Below are positions 1 to 6,272 of a DNA stretch of 9,706 nucleotides, in pieces (position 1 is the first letter of the stretch; each line of letters opens with the position of its first letter). This DNA is from Verrucomicrobiales bacterium (GTDB lineage: Bacteria; Verrucomicrobiota; Verrucomicrobiia; Verrucomicrobiales; V1-33), in assembly GCA_028293305.1 (NCBI GenBank), contig JAQGPD010000377.1, forward strand, positions 1 to 9,706, written 5' to 3'. Made by a program: the position numbers and the translations under genes. The notes under the pieces are model-generated. The model worked only from the letters and a program-made list of their open reading frames with translations. It was not told the origin of the DNA and made no database searches.

Positions 1-1
1 C

Positions 2-1630
2 AACACGGCCCGCACGGGGAATTTCAATGCCATCGTCGCCCAGGTCCGGAAACGCGGGGACGCCTACTACCGGAACGGCCTGGAGCCGACCGCCTCGGAT
101 GTCAGCGCCGGATTCGACCCGCTGGCCGACCTGCTGACAAAGGCCCACGATACCTCCGGAGGCAAAGCGCGGCTGGAGGTGCATGCGTGGCTGGTCACTT
201 ATAACATTTGGAACAGCCAATCCGGCACCCCCTCGCAGGCCACGCACCCCTACACGCTGCACCCCGACTGGCTCTCGGAAAAATACCGGGCGCTGCCCAC
301 CGATCCCGTGGTCCGCTGGGACAACTCCAACTATCTTTTCGACCAAGGCCACCCGGCCGTCCAGCAGCACACCTTCAATGTGGCCATGGACATCCTGACA
401 AGATACAATATCGACGGACTGCACTTCGACTACATCCGTTATCCGGACGATGCCTCCTCGAATAACAACCAGCCCTGGGGCTACCATCCCGTCTCCGTCG
501 AGCGCTACCGGCGATTGAAAAATCAGACCGGCAATCCCGCCCCCACGAATCCGCTTTGGCTTCAGTGGCGACGCGATCAGGTCACCGCCCTGCTGCGGAA
601 AGTCTACCTCAACGCCTGGGCGCTCAAGCCGCAGACCCGCGTTTCCGCCGCCCTCATCACCTACGGCACCACCGCCCCCGGCACCGCCGCCGGGAATTTC
701 GCCACGCAATCCGAGGCCTATCAAAGAGTGCTCCAGGACTGGGACGGCTGGCTGAAGGAGGGCATTCTGGATCTCGCCTGCCCCATGGTCTATAAAACCA
801 CCACCGCCGGCGTGACGAACTGGACGGACTTCATCCGCCGCAAACAATACAACCGCGCCGCCGCCATCGGGCTCGGATCCTATCTGAATTCCACGGCCAC
901 CAACCTCGCGCAGATGAAGCTCGCCCGCACCGCCGCGCCCACGGGCGAAAAGGCGGTGGGCGTGCTGGGCTATTCCTACTACGCCACGGAAAACACCGCC
1001 GTCACCTCCACCGAGCGCCTGAATGCCCGCAACACCTTCATGTCCGCCCTGACGGATGACGCCACGGCGGAAACCTTCGATCCCGGCGGCTCGCCACTTT
1101 TCGCCAGTCCCGCCGCGCTCCCCGCGATGCCATGGAAAACCAATCCCGCGCTGGGTCACCTCATGGGATTGGTCAGGAACGGCGAAAACCAGGCGCTGCT
1201 GGACGGCGCCACCCTCACCCTTTCCGGACCGGCCAGCCGCACCTTCATTTCGGATGCCACCGGCTGGTTCGGCGCGGTGGACCTGCCGGTGGGGACCTAC
1301 ACCCTGACAGTTTCCATGCCCGGATTGGAACCCCGCGTCCGCACGGTCACCATCACCGGCACCCAGGTGCTGCAGGAATCCCTCGCGCTCAGTCCCCCGG
1401 TTTTGGAAATACGGAACTTCGCCTACGACCCCGCAACCCGCCGCGCGTCCCTCACGTGGAGTTCCGTCGCCGGGCAGACGTTCACCGTGGAATATTCGGA
1501 TAGTCTCGATCTCTGGAGTCCGCATATCTCCACCCATCCCTCCGGCGGCCTGACAACTTCCTATCAAACCCCCGCCGTTCCCCCCGGCACCACCCGCCGG
1601 TCCTGGCGCGTCCGCCGCAACCCACTGTGA
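2..1630 (+). CDS. GHL10-type family 10 glycosyl hydrolase-like protein, 5'-truncated
   Basis: The reading frame is open from the left edge, so the N-terminus and any signal peptide lie outside. The first part matches the glycosyl-hydrolase-like 10 (GHL10) TIM-barrel family. It has an AYYRNG segment near 65, FDPLADLL near 115, EVHAWLVTY at 176-202, DGLHFDYIRYP at 413-445 (acidic barrel motif, probably catalytic) and CPMVYK near 779-796. From about 1140 to 1390 comes a beta-sandwich resembling carboxypeptidase-regulatory-like domains (GATLTLSG, LPVGTYTLTV). The last 75 residues (about 1400-1627) have LTWSSVAGQTFTVEYS and end in SWRVRRNPL, a layout I associate with C-terminal domains of verrucomicrobial exported proteins. 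Known family members are thought to act on polysaccharide or peptidoglycan-type glycans outside the cytoplasm, but the substrate cannot be told here. A likely terminator follows directly. The family call is firm; the substrate is unknown. Confidence 0.85.
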   Translation, partial: NTARTGNFNAIVAQVRKRGDAYYRNGLEPTASDVSAGFDPLADLLTKAHDTSGGKARLEVHAWLVTYNIWNSQSGTPSQATHPYTLHPDWLSEKYRALPTDPVVRWDNSNYLFDQGHPAVQQHTFNVAMDILTRYNIDGLHFDYIRYPDDASSNNNQPWGYHPVSVERYRRLKNQTGNPAPTNPLWLQWRRDQVTALLRKVYLNAWALKPQTRVSAALITYGTTAPGTAAGNFATQSEAYQRVLQDWDGWLKEGILDLACPMVYKTTTAGVTNWTDFIRRKQYNRAAAIGLGSYLNSTATNLAQMKLARTAAPTGEKAVGVLGYSYYATENTAVTSTERLNARNTFMSALTDDATAETFDPGGSPLFASPAALPAMPWKTNPALGHLMGLVRNGENQALLDGATLTLSGPASRTFISDATGWFGAVDLPVGTYTLTVSMPGLEPRVRTVTITGTQVLQESLALSPPVLEIRNFAYDPATRRASLTWSSVAGQTFTVEYSDSLDLWSPHISTHPSGGLTTSYQTPAVPPGTTRRSWRVRRNPL

Positions 1631-1638
1631 CCGGCCTG

Positions 1639-1667
1639 AAAAAACGTCCGGGAAATCCCCGTTTTTT
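1639..1667 (+). terminator. Putative intrinsic terminator after the GHL10-like gene
   Basis: AAAAAACG (1639-1646) pairs perfectly with CGTTTTTT (1660-1667). Inside, GGG (1650-1652) can pair with CCC (1657-1659) around an AAAT loop, with a three-base bulge. The 3' arm is itself the T-run, and the A-rich 5' arm would let it work on both strands. It starts 9 bases after the stop codon. The GC core is short, so efficiency is uncertain. Confidence 0.55.
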
Positions 1668-1737
1668 ATCAGATAACGCCAACAACTTTTTCTTCCGATC
1701 CTGACAAATCCCAACCCATAACCGCGCCCCGCCCCCC

Positions 1738-2646
1738 ATGAACTCCCGCCGAAATTTCATGAAAAAATCGTCCCTCGCCGCCGCCTCCCTGGCCCTGCCC
1801 TACATCGGTCAGGCCAGTGCCGCGGACGATGCCAGGCTTCCTTTTAAAATCAGCCTCGCGGGCTGGTCGCTGCACAAAGCGTTCTTCGCCGGAAAGCTGA
1901 ATCATCTGGAATTTCCCCTCATCGCCAAGCGCGACTACGGCATCAGTGGGGTGGAATATGTGAACCAATTCTGGATGAACAAGGCCACCGACCAGGACTA
2001 TCTCAAGGGGCTCAAAAAATGCGCGGACGACAATGGCGTCACCAGCGTGCTCATCATGATCGACCGCGAAGGCAACCTCGGGGATCCTGACGAAACCAAG
2101 CGGAAACGCGCCGTCGAAAATCACGTGAAATGGCTGGAAGCCGCGAAATTCCTGGGCTGCCACAGCATCCGGGTCAATGCCCACAGCACCGGCACGCGCG
2201 AGGAACAGGCCAGGCTCGCCGCCGACGGATTGCGCCAACTCAGCGAACTCGCGAAGCCCATGGAGCTGGGCGTCATCGTGGAAAATCACGGCGGATTTTC
2301 CTCCGATGGCCAATGGCTGACGGGCGTGATCAAAGCCGTCAATCTGCCCAACTGCGGCACCCTGCCGGACTTCGGAAACTTCAAACTCGCTTCCGGCGAA
2401 TACGACCGCTATCAAGGGGTCACCGAAATGATGCCCTTCGCCAAAGGCGTCAGCGCAAAGTCCCATGACTTCGATGCCGCCGGAAATGAAACCCACACCG
2501 ACTACGCCAAAATGCTGGACATCGTGGTCCACAAACACAACTACCGCGGCTGGATCGGCGTGGAGTATGAAGGCAGCGTCCTATCCGAAGACGAAGGCAT
2601 CAAAGCCACCACCGCCCTGCTGAAACGCGTGGGTGCGACGCTTTGA
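1738..2646 (+). CDS. Tat-exported sugar phosphate isomerase/epimerase-like TIM-barrel protein
   Basis: A 302-residue protein of the xylose isomerase-like / AP endonuclease family 2 TIM-barrel superfamily. The N-terminus SRRNFMKKS (residues 3-11) followed by a hydrophobic Ala/Leu stretch and QASA (25-28) is a twin-arginine signal, so export in folded form is predicted. Probable divalent-metal ligands sit where the superfamily has them: E182 (VENHGG), D211 (LPDFGNF), H243 (AKSHDF) and E276 (VEYEG). E73 (GVEYVN) is also conserved-looking. VKWLEAAKFLGCHSIRVN (130-147) is the usual barrel strand region. The length is typical. The start is the only ATG that gives a complete Tat signal; CCGCCCCCC precedes it, with no Shine-Dalgarno. 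Such exported isomerase-like proteins are common in PVC bacteria and are often linked to sugar catabolism, but the substrate is unknown. The next 1.15 kb is non-coding repeats, so it is probably the last gene of its transcript. Confidence 0.87.
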   Translation: MNSRRNFMKKSSLAAASLALPYIGQASAADDARLPFKISLAGWSLHKAFFAGKLNHLEFPLIAKRDYGISGVEYVNQFWMNKATDQDYLKGLKKCADDNGVTSVLIMIDREGNLGDPDETKRKRAVENHVKWLEAAKFLGCHSIRVNAHSTGTREEQARLAADGLRQLSELAKPMELGVIVENHGGFSSDGQWLTGVIKAVNLPNCGTLPDFGNFKLASGEYDRYQGVTEMMPFAKGVSAKSHDFDAAGNETHTDYAKMLDIVVHKHNYRGWIGVEYEGSVLSEDEGIKATTALLKRVGATL

Positions 2647-2667
2647 TTGCAGTGGGGGAACAGTATG

Positions 2668-2751
2668 GGTTATTGGTTATTGGTTATCGGTTATCGGTTA
2701 TTGGCTATCGGTTATCGGTTATCGGTTCTTAGCTATCGGTTATCGGTTGTC
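2668..2751 (+). repeat. Heptamer tandem array, 12 units (GGTTATC/GGTTATT)
   Basis: Twelve contiguous 7-bp units in perfect register. Most are GGTTATC or GGTTATT; variants include GGCTATC, GGTTCTT, AGCTATC and GGTTGTC. The array starts 21 bases after the stop codon of the isomerase-like gene. The same motif recurs in the opposite orientation at 7070-7097. Because 7 is not a multiple of 3, any reading frame through it gives a periodic VIGYWLS-like peptide, which I treat as an artefact. Confidence 0.95.
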
Positions 2752-2854
2752 ATACCAATTCCATCCAAGAATCGGTAAATTCCGCACGCGCATTTCCGCC
2801 GCCACCGCGAAATATCTCTTCACTAACAACCTCGGGATAAATCCTTCCGTTTTT

Positions 2855-3088
2855 GCCGGTCCGGAACTATGCCAAGGGCGTTGAAGATGTTCTGCCGGCG
2901 CGCAGTTACGCCAAGGGCGTTGGAGATGTTCCGCCGGTCCGGGGTTACGCCAAGAGCGTTGGGGATGTTCCGCCGGTCCGCAGTTACGCCAAGAGCGTTG
3001 GGAATATTCCGCCGGTCCGCAGTTACGCCAAGGGCGTTGGAGAGGTTCTGCCGGTTCGGAACTACGCCAAGGGCGTTGGGGATGTTAG
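2855..3088 (+). repeat. 39-bp tandem array, six units
   Basis: The word GCCAAGNGCGTT recurs at 2871, 2910, 2949, 2988, 3027 and 3066, exactly 39 bp apart. A partial leading copy of the second half (GCCGGTCCG) starts at 2855. Each unit has a palindromic core, ACGCC-spacer-GGCGT, followed by an 18-bp segment like GATGTTCCGCCGGTCCGC. Units differ at several positions. Since 39 is divisible by 3, three frames stay open across it and give 13-residue peptide repeats (for example SYAKGVGDVPPVR). There are no unique spacers, so it is not a CRISPR array. Confidence 0.93.
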
Positions 3089-3122
3089 CCTGGGGTTGCC
3101 GACCGTGGTCGGCTACCCCAGG
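3089..3122 (+). repeat. Hairpin A (left arm), 34 bp
   Basis: CCTGGGGT pairs with ACCCCAGG, then comes one T-T mismatch, then GCCGAC pairs with GTCGGC around a CGTG loop. It follows the 39-bp array after GATGTTAG. Its inverted homologue is at 3502-3533. Confidence 0.88.
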
Positions 3123-3142
3123 TCCTTCACCGGCGAAATCCC

Positions 3143-3159
3143 GAACCCTGAAGGGGTTC
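3143..3159 (+). repeat. Hairpin B (left arm), 17 bp
   Basis: GAACCC pairs with GGGTTC around a five-base loop, 20 bases after hairpin A. The inverted homologue at 3465-3481 has different stem bases but is still paired. Confidence 0.75.
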
Positions 3160-3240
3160 AGGATGCCCGGCCCTCGTGGCACCCAGCACCCCAGTCCGTG
3201 AAAGCTCAGAGCATTTAAAATAATGACGTAGCCAGCGTCC

Positions 3241-3308
3241 GACCCCGGAGGGGTTAAATCTTTATAGCCATAGTCACCTGTTAAATTTCAGCTCCGGAGG
3301 AGCGACAT
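3241..3308 (+). repeat. Double-hairpin module C (left arm)
   Basis: Order: hairpin C1, ACCCC-GGA-GGGGT (3242-3254); the 14-base word AATCTTTATAGCCA (3257-3270); a 20-base spacer; hairpin C2, GCTCC-GGA-GGAGC (3291-3303); then GACAT. The whole order is repeated in inverted orientation at 3330-3398. The GCTCC-GGAGGAGC word resembles short dispersed intergenic palindromes I recall from Bacteroidota and PVC genomes (memory only, not checked). Confidence 0.85.
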
Positions 3309-3329
3309 CTGGCTTCATCGGGAAAGTAT

Positions 3330-3398
3330 ATGCCGCTCCTACGGAGCTCGATCATTTCCCGCATGCCGGTGGCTATAAAGATTCCGGCCCTCCGGGCC
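3330..3398 (-). repeat. Double-hairpin module C' (right arm, inverted)
   Basis: On the minus strand: C1' is GGCCC-GGA-GGGCC (3398-3386), then the same 14-base word AATCTTTATAGCCA, perfectly conserved (3383-3370), a 22-base spacer, then C2' GCTCC-GTA-GGAGC and GGCAT (3347-3330). Against the left copy, the C1 stem has changed on both sides and still pairs, and the C2 loop changed from GGA to GTA. Confidence 0.85.
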
Positions 3399-3464
3399 TA
3401 ATGTTGCAGAGTTCTGGCGGCTACGGCATTGTTTAAACTGCTCTAATGGACTGGCACATATCCG

Positions 3465-3481
3465 GAACCGCGTTGCGGTTC
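3465..3481 (-). repeat. Hairpin B' (right arm, inverted)
   Basis: GAACCGC pairs with GCGGTTC around a three-base loop. It is the counterpart of hairpin B at 3143-3159. The stem starts with the same GAACC and then differs, with matching changes on the other side. Confidence 0.75.
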
Positions 3482-3501
3482 AAAATGCGTTATGGTCACT
3501 T

Positions 3502-3533
3502 CCTGGGGTAGCCGTGGCCACGGCAACCCCAGG
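3502..3533 (-). repeat. Hairpin A' (right arm, inverted), 32 bp
   Basis: Read on the minus strand, CCTGGGGT pairs with ACCCCAGG, then the same T-T mismatch as in hairpin A, then a GCC stem continued by GTGG/CCAC instead of GACC/GGTC. The outer stem is identical to hairpin A and the inner stem has changed in a compensated way. Confidence 0.88.
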
Positions 3534-3541
3534 CTGAGATC

Positions 3542-3667
3542 CCTAACGCCGTTGGCGTAATTCCCAACACCGGTGAGGCACATCCTAACGCCGGTGATGC
3601 AATTCCTAACGCCGTCGACGCAAATCCTAACGCCGGTGGCGCAATTCCTACCGCCTCTGGCGTAATC
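3542..3667 (-). repeat. 21-bp tandem array, six units
   Basis: Units start at 3542, 3563, 3584, 3605, 3626 and 3647, with consensus near CCTAACGCCGGTGGCGCAAT. On the minus strand a unit reads AATTACGCCAACGGCGTTAG plus one base, which matches the first 21 bases of the 39-bp unit of the left array. Each unit has the same ACGCC/GGCGT palindromic core. There are no spacers. A minus-strand frame through it gives a 7-residue peptide repeat, taken as an artefact. Confidence 0.93.
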
Positions 3668-3687
3668 CAACCAGGTTTGTGAATGGA

Positions 3688-3776
3688 ATGACGAATACAG
3701 CCACTGAATGCCTGGCGGTCTCGAAAGGCAGGGGTGGGAAATGCACCGATTCCCAGCTGGAATTGGTATTCGTTAT
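3688..3776. repeat. Short inverted repeat flanking the end of the lysozyme-like gene
   Basis: ATGACGAATAC (3688-3698) and GTATTCGTTAT (3766-3776) are inverted copies with one mismatch, 67 bases apart. They lie between the 21-bp array and the stop codon of the minus-strand gene. It could be the end of a repeat element or chance. The rest of 3668-3798 shows nothing recognisable. Confidence 0.4.
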
Positions 3777-3798
3777 CCGTCCCGCAGGGATGGGGGGG

Positions 3799-4635
3799 TC
3801 ACAGTCCCTTGGCATAACCATCGCAGCGGCTGAACCAGCCGGCGCGCCATTGGCCTTCGGGCTTCGGAGCCAGCTGAATGCGGCGGTCGAGGGTCCTGCG
3901 GGCCGCCACGGCGAACTCCGCCGGGGCCTGTGCGGGACCGGGAGTGCCGCGCATGTTTTGCAAAACCTGCAACAGCCCCCAGCCGGTGCCTTGATAGCGC
4001 TCGGCCGGATTGGTGCCCTCGCCTTTGAAATTCACATAATCCATCAAACAATACAGCCCATCCCCGGTGGCGCCCAGCGCGCGGAACCGGCCCTCGATCA
4101 GACGCCGCTCCCCCGGAGGACAGGCGGCAAGTATTTTCGGCAGACTGCCCACGCTGCGTTTCGCGGCGAACTCCCCCTGCAGCGCGATGGTCCGCGCCAA
4201 CAATTCCCGCAGTTCGCCCATTTGGCGTCCGCCCTTGGCCGCTTCAAAGGCTGCGCGGTCCGGCCATGGGCAATCCCGGGAACGGGCCCACGGCGGCACC
4301 GGAACTCCGCGCGAGGCCAGAAAGGCGGCCAAGCCCGGAAAACTCTCCTCATAGGTCCGCCGCCCACCCGCTGGATACCAGATAAAATGGCCGATGCCAA
4401 AAGAACCGAAGGCCTCGCCCTTGTTCCAGCTGGTCAGGCCCGACACCGTGCCGGCGCACTCATTTTTCCAAATCCGATGACCGATTTTCTGGGCCGTCGC
4501 CGGAGGGATGCGGAACTCCTCCGCCCGCGCCGTGCCCGACGCGCCGCCACTGAAAATCGCGCACAGAAAGATGCCGGCCGTCAGGCAGCGGAATCGGCTT
4601 TTGAAAAATCGGTTCATGGGAAATCGGCTTCGCAT
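3799..4635 (-). CDS. Exported protein with lysozyme-like GIGH motif (function unproven)
   Basis: A 278-residue protein with a signal peptide: a basic n-region (NRFFKSRFR), the hydrophobic segment LTAGIFLCAIFSGG and a likely cleavage site ARA/EE at residues 37-39. The mature part has IWKNECAGTVSGLTSWNKGE followed by FGIGHFIWYPAG (about residues 55-90), then DYVNFKGEGTNPAERYQGTGWGLLQVL in the C-terminal half. I recall this pattern from an uncharacterised bacterial family. The Glu in KNE followed by GIGH resembles phage T4-type lysozyme (catalytic Glu, then GIGHLL), so a muramidase-like fold acting in the periplasm is a reasonable inference but unproven. A second ATG six codons downstream (start 4617) gives a more normal signal peptide and may be the real start; neither has a Shine-Dalgarno. 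The glutaredoxin-like gene lies 96 bases upstream on the same strand. Confidence 0.8.
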   Translation of the reverse strand: MRSRFPMNRFFKSRFRCLTAGIFLCAIFSGGASGTARAEEFRIPPATAQKIGHRIWKNECAGTVSGLTSWNKGEAFGSFGIGHFIWYPAGGRRTYEESFPGLAAFLASRGVPVPPWARSRDCPWPDRAAFEAAKGGRQMGELRELLARTIALQGEFAAKRSVGSLPKILAACPPGERRLIEGRFRALGATGDGLYCLMDYVNFKGEGTNPAERYQGTGWGLLQVLQNMRGTPGPAQAPAEFAVAARRTLDRRIQLAPKPEGQWRAGWFSRCDGYAKGL

Positions 4636-4731
4636 CGGTCAATCCATCAGCCCGCGCGGTCGGACACATGGACGGATTTTGCCCACAGCCCGCCCGTCGC
4701 GGCCTGATTTTTAAAACTCACACTATAGAAC

Positions 4732-5097
4732 TCACACAAACCGGATTTTGGCGCCCGGGATTTCCCCCGCCGCCATGGCCGCGTGCGCCTCGTCGGAGCA
4801 GGCGCGGTCGATCGGTGCGTCGGCTTCTTTTTCCGAGTTGCCCACCAAGCCCTTGGCCAGGAGGTAGCGCTCCACTTCCTCCCCGCTGATGTCGGCGAGC
4901 ATTTCACCGTTCACCACCACGCAGGGGCTGAGCGGCTGACCGCTTTTCTGTTCCATTTCCCAGCGGAAGGCCGGGTTTTTGATGATGTCCTTTTCTTCAA
5001 AGGCGAGGTCGTATTTCCGCATGATCGCGCGGACGCCTTCGCTCCAACCACAGAAGGTTTTGACGTAGGCGGTGATGACTGGGGCGGGCTGGCTCAT
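4732..5097 (-). CDS. Glutaredoxin-like protein with CGWS active site
   Basis: A 121-residue thioredoxin-fold protein. The N-terminal 80 residues match glutaredoxin: ITAYVKTFCGWS with the active site C16-G-W-S19, then FEEKDI, EMEQKSGQPLSPCVVVNG (cis-Pro P58) and DISGEEVERYL at the glutathione-binding helix. The CxxS site is of monothiol type. C59 directly follows the cis-proline, and a further Cys (C100) lies in a roughly 40-residue tail absent from minimal glutaredoxins. There is no signal sequence, so it is cytoplasmic. Likely roles are glutathione-linked thiol exchange or Fe-S handling, both inferred. The start ATG lacks a Shine-Dalgarno (upstream CACCCCCAACATTTT). It is divergent from rfbD across 139 bases. 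Confidence 0.85.
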   Translation of the reverse strand: MSQPAPVITAYVKTFCGWSEGVRAIMRKYDLAFEEKDIIKNPAFRWEMEQKSGQPLSPCVVVNGEMLADISGEEVERYLLAKGLVGNSEKEADAPIDRACSDEAHAAMAAGEIPGAKIRFV

Positions 5098-5236
5098 AAA
5101 ATGTTGGGGGTGTAAAAGGGAAGCGTATTCAGTGGGCCATGGTAAGCGTCACCGACCCTCCCATGCAACCTGGGAAATACGGATGCTCTTTCCCTTTGCC
5201 CCCCGCCCCAACCCCGCCGAATACCCCGCTCATTCC
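5098..5236. other. Divergent intergenic region between the glutaredoxin gene and rfbD
   Basis: These 139 bases must hold the promoters of both flanking genes, which point away from each other. I find no convincing -35/-10 pair and no clear operator palindrome. It is C-rich on the rfbD side. No gene is supported here. Confidence 0.5.
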
Positions 5237-6154
5237 ATGCCTGCCGAAACCCCGTCCCATACCCCGTCGCCCTCGCCTTGCCGCGTGGTCCTGCTTGGCG
5301 GAGACGGACTCCTGGGGAGTGCCTTCCGACAGGCCTGGTCCGGCCATCCGGCGTTTGAACTCAAGGAGTTCCCCCGCGCGGAACTCAATCTCACCCGCCC
5401 GGACCAAATCCAGCAAACCCTGGACCGCACCCCTTTTGACCTGCTCATCAATGCCGCCGCCTACACGCAGGTCGATGACGCGGAAGTCCAGCCCGACCTC
5501 GCCATGGCCGTCAATGCCAAGGCCGCCGGATCCCTCGCCGAACTGTGCGCCGCCCGCGGGGCGCGCATGGTTCATTTCAGCACGGACTATGTTTTCGACG
5601 GACTGAAAACCGAACCTTACACCGAGGCGGACACACCGCATCCCCTCAGCACTTACGGGCGTTCCAAGGCCGAAGGCGAGGCCCTGGTCGCCGCCGCCTC
5701 GCCGCAGCACCTCATCATCCGACTCGCCTGGCTCTTCGGCCCCGGCCGGGATGCCTTCCCGGAATGGGTTCTGCATCAAGCCCTTAGACACGATGAAATC
5801 CGCGTCGTCTCTGACAAGAGCGGCACCCCCACCTACAGCATGGACGTTCCCCGCTGGGTCCAGGCCCTGCTCTCCGGCCCTGCCTCCGGTTTGGTTCATC
5901 TGGTGAATGGCCCCCCTTGTTCCTGGCTGGAATACGCCCAGGGCGTGCTCCATGCCGCCGCCGCCCGCGGCTGGCCCCTGCGGACCACCGAAGTCACCCC
6001 CGTCCCCCTCTCCAGCCTCCCGGGCCTCACCGCAACGCGACCCGTCCAATCCGCGTTGGACACCTCCCTATTTACCCGCCTCACCGGCATCGCACCCCGC
6101 CCATGGACGGAAGCCATGGCCCAACATCTTGACTCCAAGCAGCCCCCGGCGTGA
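5237..6154 (+). CDS. rfbD: dTDP-4-dehydrorhamnose reductase
   Basis: RmlD/RfbD makes dTDP-L-rhamnose by NAD(P)H-dependent reduction of dTDP-4-dehydro-L-rhamnose, the last step of the dTDP-rhamnose pathway, in the cytoplasm. This 305-residue protein is an extended short-chain dehydrogenase. It has the nucleotide-binding loop LLGGDGLLGSAF (19-30), INAAAYTQVDDAE (71-83), VNAKAAGSLAELC (92-104), FSTDYVFDG (114-122) with T116, and the catalytic pair Y140/K144 in YGRSK. IIRLAWLFGPG (160-170) follows. The start at 5237 gives the usual length and a short Pro-rich lead before the beta strand. Upstream in-frame ATGs at 5183 and 5072 would add poorly conserved sequence, and 5072 would overlap the glutaredoxin gene antisense. 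The rmlA, rmlB and rmlC partners are not in the window, so it stands outside a visible rml cluster. Confidence 0.9.
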   Translation: MPAETPSHTPSPSPCRVVLLGGDGLLGSAFRQAWSGHPAFELKEFPRAELNLTRPDQIQQTLDRTPFDLLINAAAYTQVDDAEVQPDLAMAVNAKAAGSLAELCAARGARMVHFSTDYVFDGLKTEPYTEADTPHPLSTYGRSKAEGEALVAAASPQHLIIRLAWLFGPGRDAFPEWVLHQALRHDEIRVVSDKSGTPTYSMDVPRWVQALLSGPASGLVHLVNGPPCSWLEYAQGVLHAAAARGWPLRTTEVTPVPLSSLPGLTATRPVQSALDTSLFTRLTGIAPRPWTEAMAQHLDSKQPPA

Positions 6155-6197
6155 TTTCGCCGCCGCGAAACTTTTTCCCGGAAAGCCGCCAAATCCC

Positions 6198-6225
6198 TTG
6201 ACCCCGCCTGAAACGGGGCTAAAGA
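6198..6225 (+). promoter_or_regulatory. Candidate promoter and small hairpin ahead of rpmB
   Basis: TTGACC (6198-6203) lies 16 bases before TAAAGA (6220-6225), a good -35-like but poor -10-like match, 48 bases before the rpmB start. CCCCG (6202-6206) and CGGGG (6214-6218) form a 5-bp hairpin over the spacer. It lacks a T-run, so it is weak as an rfbD terminator; it might be regulatory. Tentative. Confidence 0.3.
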
Positions 6226-6272
6226 CACTGCCCCTTTCCCGCCTTTTTCAATTTTCCAGAAAACCAAGCCTT

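Larger units (their letters stand above)
2855..3667. repeat. Composite inverted-repeat element of about 0.8 kb (two homologous arms, tail to tail)
   Basis: Reading inward from each end, the same modules appear in the same order. They are a tandem array, hairpin A, hairpin B, a short linker and a double-hairpin module C. The left arm is 2855-3308 and the right arm 3330-3667, with a 21-base centre at 3309-3329. Alignable stretches include GGCGTTnGGGATnTnAGCC at the array/A junction (left 3074-3090; right read in reverse complement) and the linker words CCAGTCC, TTTAAA, AATG and CGTAGCC between B and C on both arms. The arms have diverged, but the hairpins remain paired. No convincing gene, transposase or target-site duplication is visible inside. 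It is probably a non-autonomous dispersed repeat or a transcribed structured RNA; function is unknown. Confidence 0.8.

Noticed and set aside
1669..2538. A 289-codon minus-strand open frame
   Set aside because: Antisense to the Tat-exported isomerase-like gene, which has metal-ligand motifs; the minus product is Gly/Val/Phe/His-rich and without motifs.
2823..3218. Open frames through the 39-bp array encoding 13-residue peptide repeats (both strands)
   Set aside because: Three frames are open at once simply because the period is divisible by three. No start context, signal peptide or domain is present, and the frames run into the hairpins.
2855..3667. CRISPR array
   Set aside because: Repeats are contiguous, with no unique spacers, and no cas gene is nearby.
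3679..4707. A 342-codon plus-strand open frame
   Set aside because: It lies antisense to the exported lysozyme-like gene, whose translation has a signal peptide and ordered motifs. The plus-strand product is Arg/Ala/Pro-rich with no recognisable domain, a GC-rich shadow frame.
5072..5236. Longer N-terminus for rfbD from ATG 5072 or 5183
   Set aside because: The family starts just before the nucleotide-binding strand. The added sequence is unlike it, and 5072 overlaps the glutaredoxin gene antisense.
5129..6049. A 306-codon minus-strand open frame
   Set aside because: Antisense to rfbD, which has full catalytic motifs; the minus product is Gly-rich low complexity.
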